64,000 nucleotides of DNA, taken from assembly GCA_036362985.1 (NCBI GenBank), contig JAYGXS010000009.1:8785545-8849544 (forward strand). The letters run 5' to 3'. This DNA comes from Ligula intestinalis (Eukaryota > Platyhelminthes > Cestoda > Diphyllobothriidea > Diphyllobothriidae). Position numbers and translations under genes: made by a program. The notes below the pieces were generated by a model. It did no database searches. It saw only the letters and a program-made list of their open reading frames with translations, and was not told the DNA's origin. Of the stretch, positions 1 through 9,475 are shown piece by piece; position 1 is the stretch's first letter; each line of letters begins with the position of its first letter.

Positions 1-559
1 GACGTGAGGAACCGCCGCCAGGTGTGTAATAAATTGTGGACAGTAAGATTTGATGATCCTGCTCTTCCAATTTTCCCCAGTTGTCTACCGACCTTTTCCT
101 AGTGGAATTGGGCCGTACAAAGAGGGGCTACGATTGATGCCCTTCAGGTCTCCGCAGGGGGGGGGGGACCAATTGTCCTTACAGCTAGTGTGACTGAAAT
201 ACGTCGGCTTAGGCAGCCTCTTTTTCCGAACGCGGGTAGGCCATACTTTACGAAGGGCCGGTTTCTGTTTTTGTCCTTTCCGTGCGTTTCGGTGGTCATT
301 GACCTTTGAAGTAGGGGGTGCGCTGTCTTCAAACCGTGCCAAGAGATGTCACTGAAATGTCAGGTTCTGACGTGTGATGCGTGTTTTCCGAGGCCCATCA
401 AGGGGGGGGGGGGGGGGGGTGGAGGCTTGGCGTGGATTCGGCCTCATCCTATCCCTGCACAATTTTAGTTGCTGCTTAAAGGACAGTCGTCTGTGTGTGC
501 TTAAAAACAGTTCCCCTGCATGTCTAGAGGTTACTTTGAGGTGACAGAAGCCTTCCCCT
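1..559. other. no gene recognised; contains an 18-G homopolymer
   Basis: I see no coding, RNA or mobile-element signature here. A run of 18 G lies at 402-419. A second run of exactly 18 G lies at 5256-5273 in an unrelated context. Short open frames on the minus strand have no recognisable motif and overlap one another. Confidence 0.5.
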
Positions 560-779
560 CCCCTCTGGAAGATGGGGCTTGGCCGTTGACGTAGCTGTGT
601 GCGCAACGCGGCACGCTATCGGATCGCATAGTTGTCTTCAGCGAACGTAATCGCTGAAGTACGTACGTGAACTCTCGCCTCTTTCCTATAACCAGTGATG
701 AACAATTCGCTGGTACTATCCTGAGGCCTGGCAAATCTGATAAGGTCCTAGTACTTTTAGCGGCTGAGATCATGACTGA

Positions 780-1535
780 GCTAGCGGGCTTCGATGATGT
801 CACGAAACGTGCTTCTCCACACGTGACGATCCATGACACCAAACCTGGACAGTTCAATCCATTCTTTTCGCCAGCGCTGGAAACCGAATACCGCGTCGCA
901 AGGACCACTTCTATGTCCTGACGAACTGATACGAGCCGGGTTTTGAGCAGTCCCCTCTCTGACGTCACCAGTTAGGAAACGGTGTTGGATTGAAGGCCGC
1001 AATACTGAGCTTGTGAGGTTGACTTCGAAGAACGTGTCCAAACCACCTCGGTCGTCCCTCTTAGGTGGCCTGGAATATCGTTGAGATGTTGTCGCAGCGA
1101 GTGCGGACTTTCTTATTTGAGAGTCGATACACGTTATTTGAAGGATGTTCCTCAAACAGTAGTGGTCAAATACCCCAGCTTTCTTTCATCTTCCGCATGT
1201 ATAGCCCAGCATTCACAGTCATAGAGAAGGACAAACCGAGCAAATGCGTGGTACACGCGAACATTCGTAGCAGTAGAAATATCTCATCTAGTCCATAGGC
1301 ACTTGAGTAAACTCGAAGAGCTGCATCGATTCGTGAGACAATTTCATCCATTCGACAGCAGCCTTGCTCCGAGATATTTGAAACTGTTCATTTCTTCATG
1401 CTGGCAGCCATTAATCTCGAAAGATGCGCTCTCCTGGGCAGGGATGCAGCCTGAAAACACTTTGGTCTTCCCAGCGTTTATGGCCTAATCGACTGATTTA
1501 ATTACCTCATTCACTCGTGGCATCATAGACTTTAG
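780..1535 (-). pseudogene. RTE-clade LINE reverse transcriptase, C-terminal remnant
   Basis: Read on the minus strand across several frames, this matches the region downstream of the catalytic core in RTE-type LINE polymerases. In order are a NAGKTKVFSG block (about 1475-1440), NSFKYLGARLLSNG (about 1390-1350), a degraded EIVSRIDAALRVYSSAYG segment, LYDCECWAIHAEDERKLG (about 1220-1165) and VFDHYCLRNIL. The family versions are of the form FKYLGS, LLYGCETW and VFDHRCLR. Frameshifts and stops separate the blocks, for example a stop right after LLSNG, so it is dead. No endonuclease or YADD core is present. The upstream end near 1540 abuts another LINE fragment in the opposite orientation. The assignment rests on these motifs; the exact subfamily is not known. 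Confidence 0.75.
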
Positions 1536-1557
1536 ATTGCCGAAGCTTGAAGTGAGT

Positions 1558-1750
1558 AGGGCGTCTCGCCGCATGACTGCCGTCACCTCTTCGCCTGCAG
1601 TTCCCAGCCAGGCACCAAACTCACCCCCGAGGACCTTTGGCTCAAGCCGGCCGAGGTCGTAGCTTTTCTCAGTCTCCCAACTGCACCCAGTTTTGACTCC
1701 GGCGGGAACCCCTGATACAACATGGGCTACCAACCAACCAACTTTATGCT
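1558..1750 (+). pseudogene. LINE 3' end (Jockey/I-like), same family as the 6.6-8.3 kb element
   Basis: Plus-strand translation from about 1560 gives GVSPHDCRHLFAC, then DLWLKPAEVVAFLSLPT and a stop near 1710, then a GYQPTN tail. The minus-strand LINE at 6569-8320 ends with GVSPHDCRHLFAC, DLWFKPAEVAALFRLPT and TNQPTS. The two are clearly copies of one family, differing by substitutions and by an early stop here. Only the last 60 or so codons survive, as expected of a 5'-truncated LINE insertion. Both copies end in a short CCAACCAACC-type tail. Confidence 0.85.
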
Positions 1751-2045
1751 GAAAGGGTGAGTGGTGGATGTGGGCAATGTCGGTGACCACCAGACTCACG
1801 GTGCTCTCTCTCTCGGTCCCCACACAGGTTGCTGCAACACAGCTAGTTACCCCAATTGGCCGAATTAAGCTGCTGCCTACACAACCCCACCCATCGCACA
1901 GACGTCAGGTGGCCCTCGTCTGGTTTCGGGTATACCCGCTCATACCCAATTTTCACTTCCAAATCCCTTAATTTGGCGACGAGAAGGTTTTAATTAAGCG
2001 TGTGAATAAAATGTACTTAACAGGCTTCTTACCTTCTACATTTAG

Positions 2046-2296
2046 ACACCGGAAGCCTCAGCCTCTCTCATCGGATCGGGCAGATCTTCCAAAGCCTCTA
2101 CTCCGGTCTTTCTGGCAGTAGCGGCGCTGGAAAAGGCGGCGGCGGTGGCAGTCGGCCGCCTCTGGACGGTGGCGGTGGCACCAGTGCCGGTGATGAGTCT
2201 CCTCGTCTCCGAAACTCCGTGTCGTCTTCGACGGGCCGCGAGGATGCCAAGCCGCCCCGTCCCCTCCTCCCCTCCTCGGACACCACTAAGTGGGGC
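2046..2296 (+). CDS. adaptor-like host gene, exon 1 of the visible part (alternatively a terminal exon ending at 2365)
   Basis: An open frame follows a TTTAG acceptor ending at 2045; the frame is closed by a stop at 2018. Translation begins TGSLSLSHRIGQIFQSLY and then becomes Gly/Ser/Pro-rich (GSSGAGKGGGGGSRPP). The IGQxFQ segment resembles the last helix of PTB domains such as Shc (IGQAFELRF), but this is only about 15 residues and therefore weak. Two endings are possible. A GTCAGT donor at 2297 ends the exon in phase 0 and joins in frame to 10507; the same donor hexamer is used at 10902. Otherwise the frame runs to TGA at 2363-2365 as a last exon. I favour the first because the phase and composition agree with the later exons. 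Earlier exons lie left of the window or were not found. Confidence 0.45.
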
Positions 2297-2366
2297 GTCA
2301 GTCCGCGTGCCTCTGCTCGTCAGTCTCCCTCCTTGGATTTGACTTTAACGCTCACAAATCCTTGAG

Positions 2367-2412
2367 TATTATTATTATTAGTAGTAGTATTAGTAGTGAT
2401 AGTAGTCGTACT
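2367..2412. repeat. ATT/AGT trinucleotide microsatellite
   Basis: Interrupted ATT and AGT units directly follow the stop of the alternative exon end. The same motif type recurs at 37262-37350 and 37938-38070. Confidence 0.85.
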
Positions 2413-2692
2413 GGTAGTTACCTCGCCTCCGAGATCCTTGCTTGATTGTTTAGGTACACTGGTTTCCTCTTCTTTCGGAATTGATGCTCGCATGTGTTAT
2501 CTGATGGCCATAGTCTCCTGCAGCGGAAGCATCTATCTAAACTTTCTCATTTTGCTAATGACTCTGATAACCTCAATGATACCAATCCCTACCTCTGATG
2601 GCTATACAGTGCGACCCAGAATTCGTATCACATGCCAAAATATGCGAAAGTTTGTTACTCGCTCGCTAATCGGCATTGAGTAAGATTTTAAT

Positions 2693-2970
2693 CCTGAGCT
2701 TTTTTACGATTGTCAGGCGTTCATTCATAATACCTCGTATCCGCCAATTCATTAGTGCATGTTCCGCATCTGTTGCAATATTTTATGAGAACTATGTTAC
2801 TTATTCCTCAAACCGTAGGCGAAAACGTACTTTGCCTTAAACGGGATACACAGCGCACAGTTTGTAAACCATGAATTCAAGTGTAGCAGTCAGTAGGTTT
2901 GCAAATTATTCGGCAATTTACAGTTTTTTTAAAACCGAAAGCTACCTTTTCTTTGAGTATAAAATTTAAA
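2693..2970 (+). repeat. dispersed AT-rich repeat, left part (copy 2 at 9025-9475)
   Basis: From GAGCTTTTTTACGATTGT to a TATAAAATTTAAAG segment this matches 9025-9320 closely, sharing for example CTGTTGCAATATTTTATGAG and AAACGTACTTT. The match stops where a Penelope-like element begins and resumes after it at about 4560, so the repeat appears split by that element. Confidence 0.8.
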
Positions 2971-3774
2971 GGGGGCTTAATTTCCTACCAGACAAACACA
3001 ACTAAAGACCTCATAGAACTCACAGAGCACTGTCTCAAGACCTTCTCCACCTTCGAGGAGACCACATATGAGCAAATTAAAGGCACCCCAATGGGGTCCC
3101 CTATCGCTGGGCTCATGGCCGTGGTGGTACTACAAAAACTTGAGAGACGGCTTTTCGAAGAGTACGAGCCCAAATTTTGGGCACGATACGTGGCCGACAC
3201 CTTCGTTGTCATCAAAGAGAATAGTATCAGCAACTGCAAAGATCGATTGAACTCTATCATTCCTGATCTACAGTTCACGATGGAGGAAGAAGTGGAGGGC
3301 AGACTTCCTTTCTTGGACGTTCTCGTCTGCCGCCAACCGGATGGCAAAATGACGACTTCGGTCCACCGGCAACCAAAAAACACGTCACAGATATTGAGTT
3401 ACAATAGCAAACACCCATTGCAGCACAAGCAAAGTTGCATACGCACGCTATACCGCCGAATTGAAACCCACTGCAGCACGCTGGCCGCCAAACGAGACGA
3501 AGCAAAGGTGCTCCAGGAGCTTTTCAGAGCTAACGGCTATCCACGAGCGTTCACTGAACGGAGTCGTATGCCAGCAAAACCACGGACCGAGGAGCGTTGC
3601 CCACCGAAGTCCTGGCGGAGCATTCCGTACATGGAAGGCGTATCTGAAACCGTGGCTAGATCCCTCGCGCCTCTCGGAATAGGGGTAGTCCACAGGCCCA
3701 CCGCCACACTCCGGCAACAAGTAATGCGGCCAAAAGACCCTCTACCGAAACAAGAAAAATCGGGCGTTGTCTAA
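2899..3774 (+). pseudogene. Penelope-like reverse transcriptase fragment with altered catalytic motif
   Basis: A 291-codon open frame. Residues 1-25 or so belong to the flanking repeat. The reverse transcriptase follows: GTPMGSPIAG (residues 62-71, motif B), WARYVADTFVV (94-104, motif C), LPFLDVLVCRQPDG (about 137) and a VHRQPKNTSQILSYNSKHPLQHK block, typical of Penelope polymerases. Motif C reads YVAD at 3187-3198, where the family has YxDD, so a metal-binding aspartate is replaced. The frame ends after MRPKDPLPKQEK, the usual lead-in to the nuclease domain, and the reading shifts frame into the next feature. The family role is target-primed reverse transcription in the nucleus; this copy should be dead. 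Confidence 0.88.
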
Positions 3775-3777
3775 CGA

Positions 3778-4368
3778 CTTCAGTGTAGTTGCGGGATGTG
3801 TAACTACGTGGGAGAAACCGGCCGGCAACTTCAAACGCGAATGCACGAGCATCAGCGGTCGGTAGACAGGCAAGACCCAAAGTCGGAGGTAGCCACCCAT
3901 GCTGCAAAGGTCGGGCACGTCTTCAATTTTGACGCCGTCGAAATTGTGGGCCGAGGTGACGATCACACGTCAAGGCAGATTAAAGAAGCTTGGATGTCGA
4001 CCGACTGTTTGGTTAACCGCCATATCAATTTGCCGGTCCCCTACGTTGTGTTAAGAAAAGTCTTATCAAAGGATGGTCACGACACGGAAGAATCGGGGCC
4101 CGCAACCAGTGACCACCTCAACCGACTTACCCAGGCGGCAGAATACGGCGAGACGGAAGGAAGCCAAGCAAACACTGACACTCTGGCTACAGCCAGCCCC
4201 AACGCAGAACAGACAGCGGGAGACGGTTACCAGGCTGCGGGCACGACCGACGGCTACCAGAGGACAGGCGATGGCGAGACAGGGGGAAGCCAAACAAACA
4301 CTGACTCCCTAGGGACAGACAGTGACAACGCAGAGCGATGGGTGGTTACCAGGCTGCTGGTACGGTGA
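3778..4368 (+). pseudogene. GIY-YIG endonuclease domain of Penelope element A
   Basis: In the frame starting at 3778 the protein reads LQCSCGMCNYVGETGRQL, then RMHEHQ. This is the Penelope variant of the GIY-YIG nuclease core (NYVGETG, followed by R and EH residues). It then continues to AEIVGRGDDHTSRQIKEAW-like residues and PVPYVVLRKVL. These domains nick target DNA for insertion. It is separated from the reverse transcriptase by a frame change between 3770 and 3778. The C-terminal part is Gln/Thr/Gly-rich and contains two imperfect copies of a unit with GSQxNTD, about 124 bp apart, the second of which runs out of frame. Confidence 0.85.
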
Positions 4369-4485
4369 GCCGTTACCACCCAGAGACGCAACCTATGCAG
4401 AGCGGCTCGAACTGGATTGGCAGACTACGCCCGCGGATGAAAGGAGCGGCACATATCGAGAGCCAGGAGCCAGAGGATTCATTCT

Positions 4486-4530
4486 CTGGAGATGGATAGT
4501 CGAGATAACTATTCGAAACGTCAGACCACA
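4486..4530 (+). ncRNA. hammerhead-ribozyme-like motif at the 3' end of Penelope element A
   Basis: The order is CTGGAGA, then a hairpin formed by ATAGT and ACTAT around a short loop, then CGAAACGTCAG. Hammerhead ribozymes have CTGANGA, a stem, then GAAA. Penelope-like elements are known to carry such motifs. Here the first core box departs from CTGATGA, so activity is doubtful. Related copies occur at 9490-9540, 9955-10000, 10125-10170, 12995-13042 and 44695-44765. Confidence 0.5.
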
Positions 4531-4559
4531 AATACACCTCTCCCGGTGAATGCCCTTTC

Positions 4560-4700
4560 TCCTTCTGAAAATTTTTTTGTGTTTTACATAGAGTATATTT
4601 GAATATAAAAAGACAATCAAAACTAATGATAAAAACGCATACTATCTAAGTATCCCCTCTTTACAGTAAATACCTTTTGTAGGTGGTCAGAAAGAATTTT
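4560..4700 (+). repeat. dispersed AT-rich repeat, right part
   Basis: TATTTGAATATAAAAAGACA and ATAAAAACGCAT here match TATTTGAATTTATAAAGGCA and ATAAAAATGCAT near 9375-9425, continuing the repeat interrupted by the Penelope insertion. Confidence 0.65.
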
Positions 4701-5598
4701 CTTTAAGAGCCGCCTGAAATGTCTTCAGAATAGGCCACACGATGATCAGTATTACAAACTTAATCAGCGCCGATTGGCGAGAGAGTATCAAGCTTTCGCG
4801 TATTTCGGCGTATTACAAGAATGTTGGGTCTTACTGTTCTAAAGATGCCTTAATCAGCTAAGAAGGGCATTTGGCGAGCCTGCATAAGCTTTCAATGAAT
4901 TTAAAGCCTCCTTTTCCAGGTAAAAATTTGACGATTGTGTATACAGCAGAATTTATCGGAATCATAAATTTCGCGCGTGCTCATCAGCTGCGTCCTCTCG
5001 CTGCATATAGTGAGTATCAGTATCAGTATATTGAGGGTATGTAGGAAAAATTCCTTTGAGTGCCCTATTTGTACATATGTGCAGTAGTAGCAAAAAATTT
5101 GTTGCTTAGACAGTTGGCGAGGCCAGTTGTCCTGTGTCATAGGATGAAAAATAGGAGCAGACAGTGAAAAAACTCCTCAGGGATTTTTAGGAGAAAAACT
5201 GTCGCCCTTGTGGGGGTAATGCGTGGGATTTAGGCGAAAAAAGGGGGTTCCCACTGGGGGGGGGGGGGGGGGGTATTGCAAAGGTTCCCAGGATCATCAC
5301 CGTGTGGAAGCCACGTCCTGATTCTTCCTTGCTGATTGCAGGGTCCGCCAACGGAACTGGAAAAACAGAGGCATCCGTCCAGATCGTCGACAGTCCGCTT
5401 TGGGTCGAACCAAGGGTGAATGTTTAGACCGTCAGATCTGGCTGATAAGATCGCCAGCGGATAATCACGGTACGCAGATAGCCAAGTAGGGTAGACCATG
5501 GAGACCATCGCATGAGGCTATGCGTGGGAGGTCGTTATAAATAGCAAACGTGAATGGTTATAATAACTAATGCTAATGAAAAAGTGGAAGTAGTATTA
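4700..5598. other. no gene recognised; a LINE-type 3' tail at about 5010-5075 and an 18-G run at 5256-5273
   Basis: The segment at 5010-5075, read on the minus strand, ends in ATACTGATACTGATAC preceded by a CCTCAAT and a CAAAGG box. It resembles the 3' end of the CR1 copy at 38.1 kb. The rest shows no motif I can support. Confidence 0.45.
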
Positions 5599-5770
5599 TT
5601 ATTTTTGCAAATTGTCTGCTACGATCCAACGTGCACTGCTATATCGATCCAGTTTTCGCTTAAAACCCTCTAGCGATTCCGACATAAGAACGTCCTGAGG
5701 AAGCGCATTCCACGCTCCAACCACCCTTTTTGAAAAGAAGTGTTTCCGAGCGTCCAGCCTGAAACATACC
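5599..5770 (-). pseudogene. CR1-type LINE, extreme C-terminus
   Basis: The minus-strand peptide LDARKHFFSKRVVGAWNALP, followed by SLEGFKRKLDRY, is the conserved C-terminal signature of CR1-like reverse transcriptases (FFSxRVVxxWNxLP, then FKxxLD). The open frame continues leftward from non-homologous upstream sequence, so only the last 55 or so codons are element-derived. It is a typical 5'-truncated insertion. Confidence 0.8.
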
Positions 5771-6194
5771 AACGAACATACCAAAACGAATTCATGCAGA
5801 AAAATCGATACAAAAAGCAAGGCCACAAGAAATGGCCAAGCGGTAATCAACAACGTACGAAAGTTAAAAGCTGTGGGCAGCAATTCGGGGTAAAAGCGTC
5901 CAAGGCAAAAAGGTTGGTAAGGGAAATGGTAAATTATGGAGCCGCTGTTACCACGGCAGAGTTTGATTCGCCACGTATGTAGGCTGCCTCCAGGTAGCGC
6001 AAGGTACGAGTTGTTCGTGGCCGAACAAGTTCTCGAAAGGATGTTTTGGGGTCTACACAATGGCCTATCCAATAGGCATACAATAATGGACAACGAGGAG
6101 TTCTATTCTCCCGTTTTAATAGCCAACTCCCCCTAAGCTCCGGCTGCCAATGGCCTTTGTGTTCGCCCTATGTACTTGCATCCACAAGTGCATG

Positions 6195-6297
6195 TAAATT
6201 CGTAAACACAATTTGAAGTGAAGAAGTGGATCCGACAAAGCAAAGGGAGACCGGAATGGCCATTTCTGGCTTATTAGCCGTCATCAGCCAGTCTTAC
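6195..6297 (-). mobile_element. tRNA-related SINE fragment (3' body)
   Basis: Read on the minus strand: CTGGCTGATGACGGCTAATA, then AGCCAGAAATGGCCATTCCGG, then a TTTGTCGGATCCACT segment. The same body occurs at 39285-39365 and in a fuller copy with a tRNA-like head at 45121-45310. The head is absent here. Confidence 0.8.
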
Positions 6298-6568
6298 AAT
6301 TTGAAGTGGCGTACAATGGCAAGGCATCCTTCCCAGTTGGAATCGGAAGGTTCTTTGTGGAGTTACAAATTAGGAGCTCCTCAGCAAAGTAGGTCCTTTT
6401 AATAGGGTTACGTAGGCGAGAGGACGCAACTGATGAGTACTTGCGAAATTTATGCTTCCAATAAATTCTGCTGTATACGAAATCTTCAAATTTCAATTCT
6501 GCTGGGAATGCTTGCCACTTTAAAACGTTCATATTATCATGCAGTGGGGGGAGGAGGACGGTAGAAAT

Positions 6569-8320
6569 CTATAAGATAAGGCTGGTTGGTTGGTTGGTAG
6601 CCCTTGTTAGATCAGGGGTCCCCGCCGGAGTCCAAACTGGGTCAGTTGGGAGACGGAAAAGAGCGGCAACCTCAGCCGGCTTGAACCAAAGGTCCACGAG
6701 GGTGAGTTGGGTGCCTGGCCGGAAACTGCAGGCGAAGAGATGACGGCAGTCATGCGGCGAGACGCCGCAGTCGGGACAGCTGTCGAGTACGAATGGGTCG
6801 AGCCGCTGTTGGTACTGGCGAAGGAGCATGCAGTAGCCACTGCGTAGCTGCGCCAGGGTACAGCGAGTCACCCTTGGTAGATGTCGTTCCAAGGCCGCAA
6901 TCGGAGGTGGATGGTTACCCAGTAGGACCGGGCGGTGGTAGCTGGATTTTGCGTCCACAACGGGTCTCTGGTGAAGGCGCTGGTAGCCTGTCTTTATAAC
7001 GGAGCGATCAATGGGTAGATCCGAGAGAGACGAGGCGACAACTGCCTTGTGGAGAGCTCGGATAGACGACCGAACGTTACGGTTAGACTCAGGAGCGTTG
7101 CAACGATGGTGGTTCGGATGGCCAGGTTGTGAACAGGTTGTGAACAGGTCCACCAGAACTGCTGGCCCAAGAGTTTGTTGTGCGGGGCGACCGGCAGGAC
7201 AGAAGCCTCTGCATGAAGGTGATCGATGGGCAACATTTTAAAGCAGTCCGTGATCGTGCGGAGGGCACCGTTCTATGCTGACTGGAGGCGGCGGAAGCTG
7301 GAGGAGCTGATTGTGGGAGACCAGACTGGTGCCGCATAGGTGAGCTGCGGCTTCGCCAGCGCTTTGAATATGGTCGCTAACGTCTCTTTCGAACAACCCC
7401 AGGATGTGCCTGCAAGAGCCTTGAGGACCTTGGGGCATCGGCTCACTTTCCTTGCGACATCCCTCGCATGTTCCGCGAACGTGACGAACGGATCTAAGCG
7501 GACGCCAAGGAGCTTGGGCTTACGGACCAACGGCAAAGCCTCACCGTTGTTGATGATAGCCGGGTGACGATTGAACTCCGTTGGGTCCAGCGTGAAAGCA
7601 GTGACGGACGACTTGGCTGCCGAGATCGTCAACCCGCGCTGAGTGAAGTAGTCCACAACATCAGGCGTGGATTCCGAGAGGACCTGATCAGCCTGATCAA
7701 TGTGATGGTGCTGGCAGAAGAAGGTGACATCATCCGCGTATGATACCACTTTGGCGGGTGCTGGACGGAGCGGAGTTCCCGCATGTATATGTTGAACAGC
7801 GTCGGGCTGAGCACAGCGCCTTGAGGAACACTGTTTACGGGGCTTGGAGAGAGGGCCGCGGAAATGGAGACGGTCGTGGTGGCCACGGATGTAAGCCGCC
7901 AACCATCAGACCAGGCCGGTCGGGACGTTTCTGGAGACCAAGTCCTGCAGGAGCTGATCATGGCGGACGCAGTCAAAGGCTCGTGACAGGTCAATTGAGG
8001 CTGCCATGGTCCACGAAGCGGGCTTCTGTTGATTGAAGCCCTCGAGGATGGTGTTTCTGAGGTTAAAAAGTGCCGTCGTTTTGCCACGATCCGACCTGAA
8101 ACCATGTTGGTGGTCAGACAGATCCGCTGCAGACGTCAGAATTTGGTTGAGGAGTCGTTTCAGTGCAGTGAAGTGACCGTTGGCCAGGAATGGAGCTTGC
8201 AGCAAGTGCTTTTGCCCATACAAGATCAGCTTCCTCAACATGATCGCCTTGATTTCTGCTGACGCTAGTAGCAGCGCTGACCCACAGGCCTTGGATATTT
8301 TGGTGTGGCCTCATAGATTA
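6569..8320 (-). mobile_element. Jockey/I-like LINE, 5'-truncated, reverse transcriptase region
   Basis: On the minus strand, running down from about 8320, conserved blocks of a non-LTR reverse transcriptase appear. They are SDHQHGFRSDRGKTTALFNL (about 8105), ASIDLSRAFDCVRHDQLL (motif A), KVVSYADDVTFF (motif C, about 7745), KPKLLGVRLDPFVTFAEHA, LAKPQLTYAAPVW and, near the end, CPDCGVSPHDCRHLFAC. The last is a Cys/His cluster (CxxC, then H and C) typical of C-termini in Jockey and I-group elements. Several frameshifts and stops break the frame, for instance between motif A and the AYIRGHHDRLHFRGPLS block and after FRRLQSA. The endonuclease half is missing. It ends with CCAACCAACCAA-type repeats at about 6585-6600. 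Clade assignment is inference. Confidence 0.85.
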
Positions 8321-9020
8321 CCCGGAAGGCTTCGTTGGGGTCCACACGATATCGGGAATCAACGAGAATGGCGCTCCAGATTGGGTAAGTAGCCTTCGCT
8401 TATCGACCCCTATTCTTATGACCCACTTGCACGATAGGACGAACATTAGTGTGACTGCCTATTATTAACATGTATCGCACGCCCATGCAGGCCCCGTGAG
8501 GATTTATCGAAACCTTACGTATGCCCGTCAAGTGCCCTTCTGAATTTGCTCATGAGATTTTTGGCAACTTAATCAGTTAAATATAACGCACTGGAGACCT
8601 TTTAAATAATCCCCCTTCTAGCGTCTTCTTTCATAAGAAGGAGGGGCGACCACGGCCCAGAATTTGTGTAACACGCCAGCATATGCGAAATATTGATACT
8701 CTCTCTTTCTCGCTAGTTGGCACTGTGTAAGGTTGTAATACTGATTATCGCTTAGTCATTCTGAAGTCATTTCAGTCAGAATAGGATGCCGACTTTTTAA
8801 CGAGCTTCATGCTGACCGCTAGCAAAACTTATATGCTGTAAAAAATGTCTACTTATGTAGGATGCCTTTTTATCATTGATTTGACTGCATTTATAACTTG
8901 AAATGCATTTTATGGAACACATAAACGAAAAAATTCTTTCTTGTACTCGTTTAGTACAAAATTTCACGTTCTTTAAATCCTATATGTCAAAAAAGGGTAT
9001 CATTCGGTTTTAGAAAAATG
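8320..9020. other. no gene recognised
   Basis: The stretch near 8764-8815 (TTTCAGTCAGAATAGGATGC, then CGACTTTTTAACGAGCTTC) has relatives at about 32610-32645 and, inverted, at about 34130-34185. It probably belongs to a degraded repeat family. Nothing else is supported. Confidence 0.4.
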
Positions 9021-9024
9021 TTTA

Positions 9025-9475
9025 ATTATGAGCTTTTTTACGATTGTGAGCTGTTCATTCATATCTGTTTATTTAGTAATGCTGCCTATAATGTATACAG
9101 CATGTTCCACATCTGTTGCAATATTTTATGAGAACTATGTGACTTCTTTCTCAAGCCGCAGGCTAAAACGTACTTTTCCTTAAACAAGATGTACACAGCG
9201 CAATATTTGTAAATTTTGAATTCAAGTTTTACAGTCAGTAGGGTTGAAAGCTCTTCGGTCATTTAAAAACTTTTTTTAAACTGGAAGGTACCCTTTCTTT
9301 CAGTACGAAATTTAAAGCAGACGTAATTTTCTAACAACCGAGTACAAAATAGTTTTTCGTTCATGTTTTCCATTAATTTTATTTGAATTTATAAAGGCAG
9401 TCAAATTCAATCATAAAAATGCATGCGTAATACGTAGCCGCCTTTTACAGTAGAAAAGTTTTGGAAGCAGGAGAT
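9025..9475 (+). repeat. dispersed AT-rich repeat, uninterrupted copy
   Basis: This is the continuous counterpart of the repeat at 2693-2970 plus 4560-4700. It provides the empty-site reference that makes Penelope element A look like an insertion into this family. Confidence 0.75.

Larger units (their letters stand above)
2970..4545 (+). mobile_element. Penelope-like element A, 5'-truncated and inactive
   Basis: The element carries the C-terminal half of a Penelope reverse transcriptase, a linker, a GIY-YIG endonuclease domain and a 3' end with a hammerhead-like fold. It lacks the N-terminal third of the polymerase (the IVPADKGRA-type block). Its insertion separates two halves of a dispersed repeat that is continuous at 9025-9475. 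A tandem duplication of roughly 124 bp (about 4153 and 4277) near the end of the reading frame disturbs the C-terminus. Frameshifts and a changed catalytic motif show it cannot move by itself. Confidence 0.85.

Noticed and set aside
2145..2342. alternative plus-strand and minus-strand proline-rich frames across the first exon
   Set aside because: They arise from GC-rich GGT/GGC codons. The chosen frame has an acceptor and a compatible phase.
5936..6136. plus-strand frame opposite the CR1 scrap flank
   Set aside because: No motif, no repeat support; overlaps another frame of similar length.
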